DNA from: Arabidopsis thaliana | Taxonomy: Eukaryota; Streptophyta; Magnoliopsida; Brassicales; Brassicaceae | DNA length: 64,000 nucleotides | Assembly: GCF_000001735.4 (NCBI RefSeq) | Contig: NC_003071.7 | Location: 13,447,151 to 13,511,150, forward strand | Reading direction: 5' to 3' | Part shown: positions 61,343 through 64,000 of the stretch, piece after piece | Layout of the letters: each line of letters begins with the position of its first letter | How positions within the stretch are numbered: the first letter of the stretch is position 1 | Notes under the pieces: generated by a model | Seen by the model: only the letters and a program-made list of their open reading frames with translations | Databases searched by the model: none | What the model was told of the DNA's origin: nothing | Translations under genes and position numbers: made by a program

Positions 61343-63240
61343 ATGGATTATTCAGATGATGACATGATCGATAACGAATCAGGGGAGGAGAATAACAGCG
61401 ATGGTGGTGGTAATGAATCCTACAACTACAACGCTGCGGTAGACACAATTATTCTATCTGAGAAAAGTTACGTGATTATCAAGGAAGAAGAGATTCTGAA
61501 GCTTCAAAGAGACGACATCGAACGAGTTTCCACGATTCTCTTTCTAAGCCAAGTGGAAGCGATTGTTCTGCTTCTTCACTATCATTGGTGTGTTAGTAAA
61601 CTCGAAGATGAATGGTTTACGGACGAAGAGAGAATCCGTAAAACCGTTGGTATATTAAAGGAGCCTGTCGTTGATGTTAATGGTACAGAAGTGGATATTC
61701 AATGTGGAATTTGCTTTGAATCATACACTCGAAAGGAAATTGCTAGTGTTTCTTGTGGTCATCCTTATTGCAAGACCTGCTGGACTGGTTACATCACTAC
61801 GAAAATCGAAGACGGTCCGGGATGTTTAAGGGTTAAATGTCCCGAACCTTCTTGTTACGCTGTTGTTGGTCAAGACATGATCGATGAGGTTACTGAGAAG
61901 AAAGATAAGGACAAGTATTATAGATATTTTCTTAGGTCTTATGTCGAAGACGGGAAGAAGATGAAATGGTGTCCATCACCGGGATGCGAATGCGCGGTTG
62001 AATTTGGTGAAAGTAGTGGTTACGATGTTGCTTGTTTGTGTTCGTATAGGTTTTGCTGGAATTGCAGTGAAGATGCTCACAGTCCTGTGGATTGTGAAAC
62101 AGTGTCAAAATGGATATTCAAGAACCAAGATGAGTCGGAGAACAAGAATTGGATACTAGCGAATTCGAAGCCATGTCCTAAATGCAAACGTCCTATCGAG
62201 AAGAGCCATGGATGTAACCATATGACATGCTCAGCGTCGTGTGGCCATCGTTTTTGTTGGATTTGTGGTAAATCATATAGTGATCACTATGCTTGCAACA
62301 ATTATGTTGAAGATGCTGATCACGATAAGAGAACATTGCTTCAGAGTGAAATCAAAAGATACACGCATTATTATGTAAGATGGGTAGAAAATCAATCGTC
62401 GAGGCTTAAGGCTATGAGTGATCTGGAGAAATTCCAATCGGTGCAGCTAAAGCAGCTTAGTGACAATCAGTGCAAACCAAAAATTGATCTCCAATTCATT
62501 GTAGATGCATGGCTTCAGGTTAGTAACATTACGAAACTGTATATTAAAAAAAGAATTGTATGTGCAATGTTACACAGAGAATGTAGGAATGACCATCGTA
62601 GAAATTTGAAAAAACGATTTCATGATTATACTTATATATTAATCTTGAACTATGAATGGATCACTAAAAAGTGTGATTAGTATAATATTTGGAATGACGA
62701 AATCATTCCACCATTATGAATTTGATAAATTACAACACTGTTCGTTGTTGAACAAGTACGGACATGTGATTGATTTTACTGTTGCAGATCATCGAATGTA
62801 GGAGAGTCTTGAAATGGACATATGCATATGGATACTACCTTGATAATCTCGCCAAGCGACCATTGTTTGAGTATTTGCAAGGTTAGTTTTCGTTAAGGAA
62901 ACATTTAAATATGTACGTTGTGATCATAATTTGTCCATTGTAGCTAATTAAATTTTTGTTGTCAGGGGAGGCTGAAACAGGTTTGGAGAGGCTTCATCAT
63001 TGTGCAGAGAATGAGTTGAAACAATTTTTCATTAAAAGTGAAGATCCATCCGATACTTTCAATGCATTCCGGATGAAATTAACTGGTTTGACTAAAGTAA
63101 CTAAAACCTATTTCGATAATCTGGTGAAAGCTTTGGAGAATGGTCTTGCTGATGTGACCAAATCAAGTGAAGAATCTGCTGATTTTCTCGAAACACAAAA
63201 GCTATATGATGCTTATATAAGTGAAGGCTGCTTCTTCTGA
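61343..63240 (+). CDS. ARI10: RBR-type E3 ubiquitin ligase ARIADNE10
   Basis: Three exons, 61343-62518, 62788-62881 and 62966-63240, give 514 aa. The N-terminus is acidic ([16 protein letters not shown]). RING1 begins [16 protein letters not shown] and continues HPYCKTCW. The IBR spans about residues 195-250 ([26 protein letters not shown]). RING2 is [19 protein letters not shown], whose GCNHM cysteine is the position that forms the ubiquitin thioester in Ariadne ligases. HRFCWICG follows, then a helical Ariadne domain in exons 2-3. The key Cys/His set looks complete, so the protein should be active. The locus matches At2g31760, with close paralogs ARI9 and ARI11 expected just to the right, outside the window. 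ARI9 or ARI11 identity is less likely from order alone. Confidence 0.88.
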
Positions 63241-64000
63241 GATCTCTCTCCCTTAGTTTAATCCCTTTGTTATTAGCAATTTGGATAGTTTTTGATAGGT
63301 TTTACTAAAAAAAACTTGCTATGATTATTTTTAACTATAGAAAGAATTTCACAATGCTTCTTTGACTTTTGAATTTTGATTACTTGTTCTTTAATTTCCA
63401 AGTACAATTTTGGTGAAAACAACTATCATCTTCTCCGAAATTTTAGAAAGAGCCATTGCAATAGATATATAGACATGTATGTACTTCACAATCCTTTAAG
63501 ACAAAAAAAAAAACAGAACCAGGATGAATGGTAAATCGAAATACTGTACAGACTAATCTTAGGGGACTCATAGAAATCTGAGTTTTCTTGCCACCAAAGG
63601 TGTGTATCTTTTGAACTTTTATCACTTTGCATACATTTATTTCTTCTTCCATCTCCTTCTTTTACCTTTCATTTTTCTTCCTAACCTATTTTCGTCTATA
63701 TGTTTTTTTACATATCTGTAACTATTTCAGTATCTAAATAGACAAAATAATTTATAGTATCATTATTTTCCCATTTAATACTCCCTTTGTATCATTTTAA
63801 TTGATGTTTAAGGTTTCTACACATAAAGTAAGAAAACACATAATTTTCATTTAATATACCTCTTTTACACCAAAACACCATTAAATAAAATAATTTCAAC
63901 CAATAAGAAAACATGCACTTAAATATAATTGGTAAAAAAAAAATATATCTACATAATTTTTGCATAGAAAATTGAAAACATCACTTAAAATTATACAAAA
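63241..64000. other. ARI10 3' UTR and AT-rich spacer
   Basis: No gene seen up to the window edge. Confidence 0.4.

Overview
The window is plant nuclear DNA and matches Arabidopsis thaliana chromosome 2, long arm, roughly At2g31600 to At2g31760. The basis is AT-rich intergenic DNA, short GT-AG introns, and a run of proteins in the order I know from that locus. Gene identities were read from translations and memory of the families, not from a search.

Layout. 1-1.4 kb: CCGGA-rich low-complexity DNA and an unassigned exon-like ORF. 1.4-4.5 kb: an INO80D/zf-C3Hc3H-like gene (-) and ribosomal protein S3 (+), diverging from a shared promoter with site II and telo-box motifs. 4.8-5.8 kb: a DUF26 secretory protein (-). 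5.8-8.3 kb: no firm gene, one small ORF. 8.3-15.0 kb: the H3K4 methyltransferase ATX1 (-), resolved into 24 exons that sum exactly to 1062 codons plus stop; two of its introns have GC donors. 17.4-24.2 kb: the importin-beta SAD2 (+, about 22 exons). 25.5-30.4 kb, all on -: UP3 (A/B-barrel, peroxisomal-type C-terminus), RABA5d and a plastid phospholipase A1. 30.4-34.9 kb: a gene-poor stretch holding a clean 637-bp hAT-type element with an 8-bp target duplication. 34.9-41.4 kb, all functional genes on -: VMA21-like, a DUF313/B3 protein, a FAM136A-like protein and bHLH154. Between VMA21 and the B3 gene lie a broken poly(ADP-ribose) glycohydrolase fragment and a decayed copy of the B3 gene's 3' end. 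43.9-47.9 kb: a METTL13-like double methyltransferase (-). 50.2-52.7 kb: UGT74D1 (+). 53-60.3 kb: a repeat-rich block with an unassigned 134-aa ORF (-), short tandem repeats, a 4.3-kb array of 324-bp units with nested 50-bp subunits, and a promoter-like start with two small exons pointing into it from the right. 61.3-63.2 kb: the RBR ubiquitin ligase ARI10 (+).

There is no operon logic here. The genes are independent nuclear housekeeping, chromatin, trafficking, lipid, hormone and ubiquitin genes. The least explained part is the 54.5-60.3 kb block: a locally homogenised higher-order tandem array carrying many short inverted repeats, with a candidate spliced non-coding transcript aimed at it.
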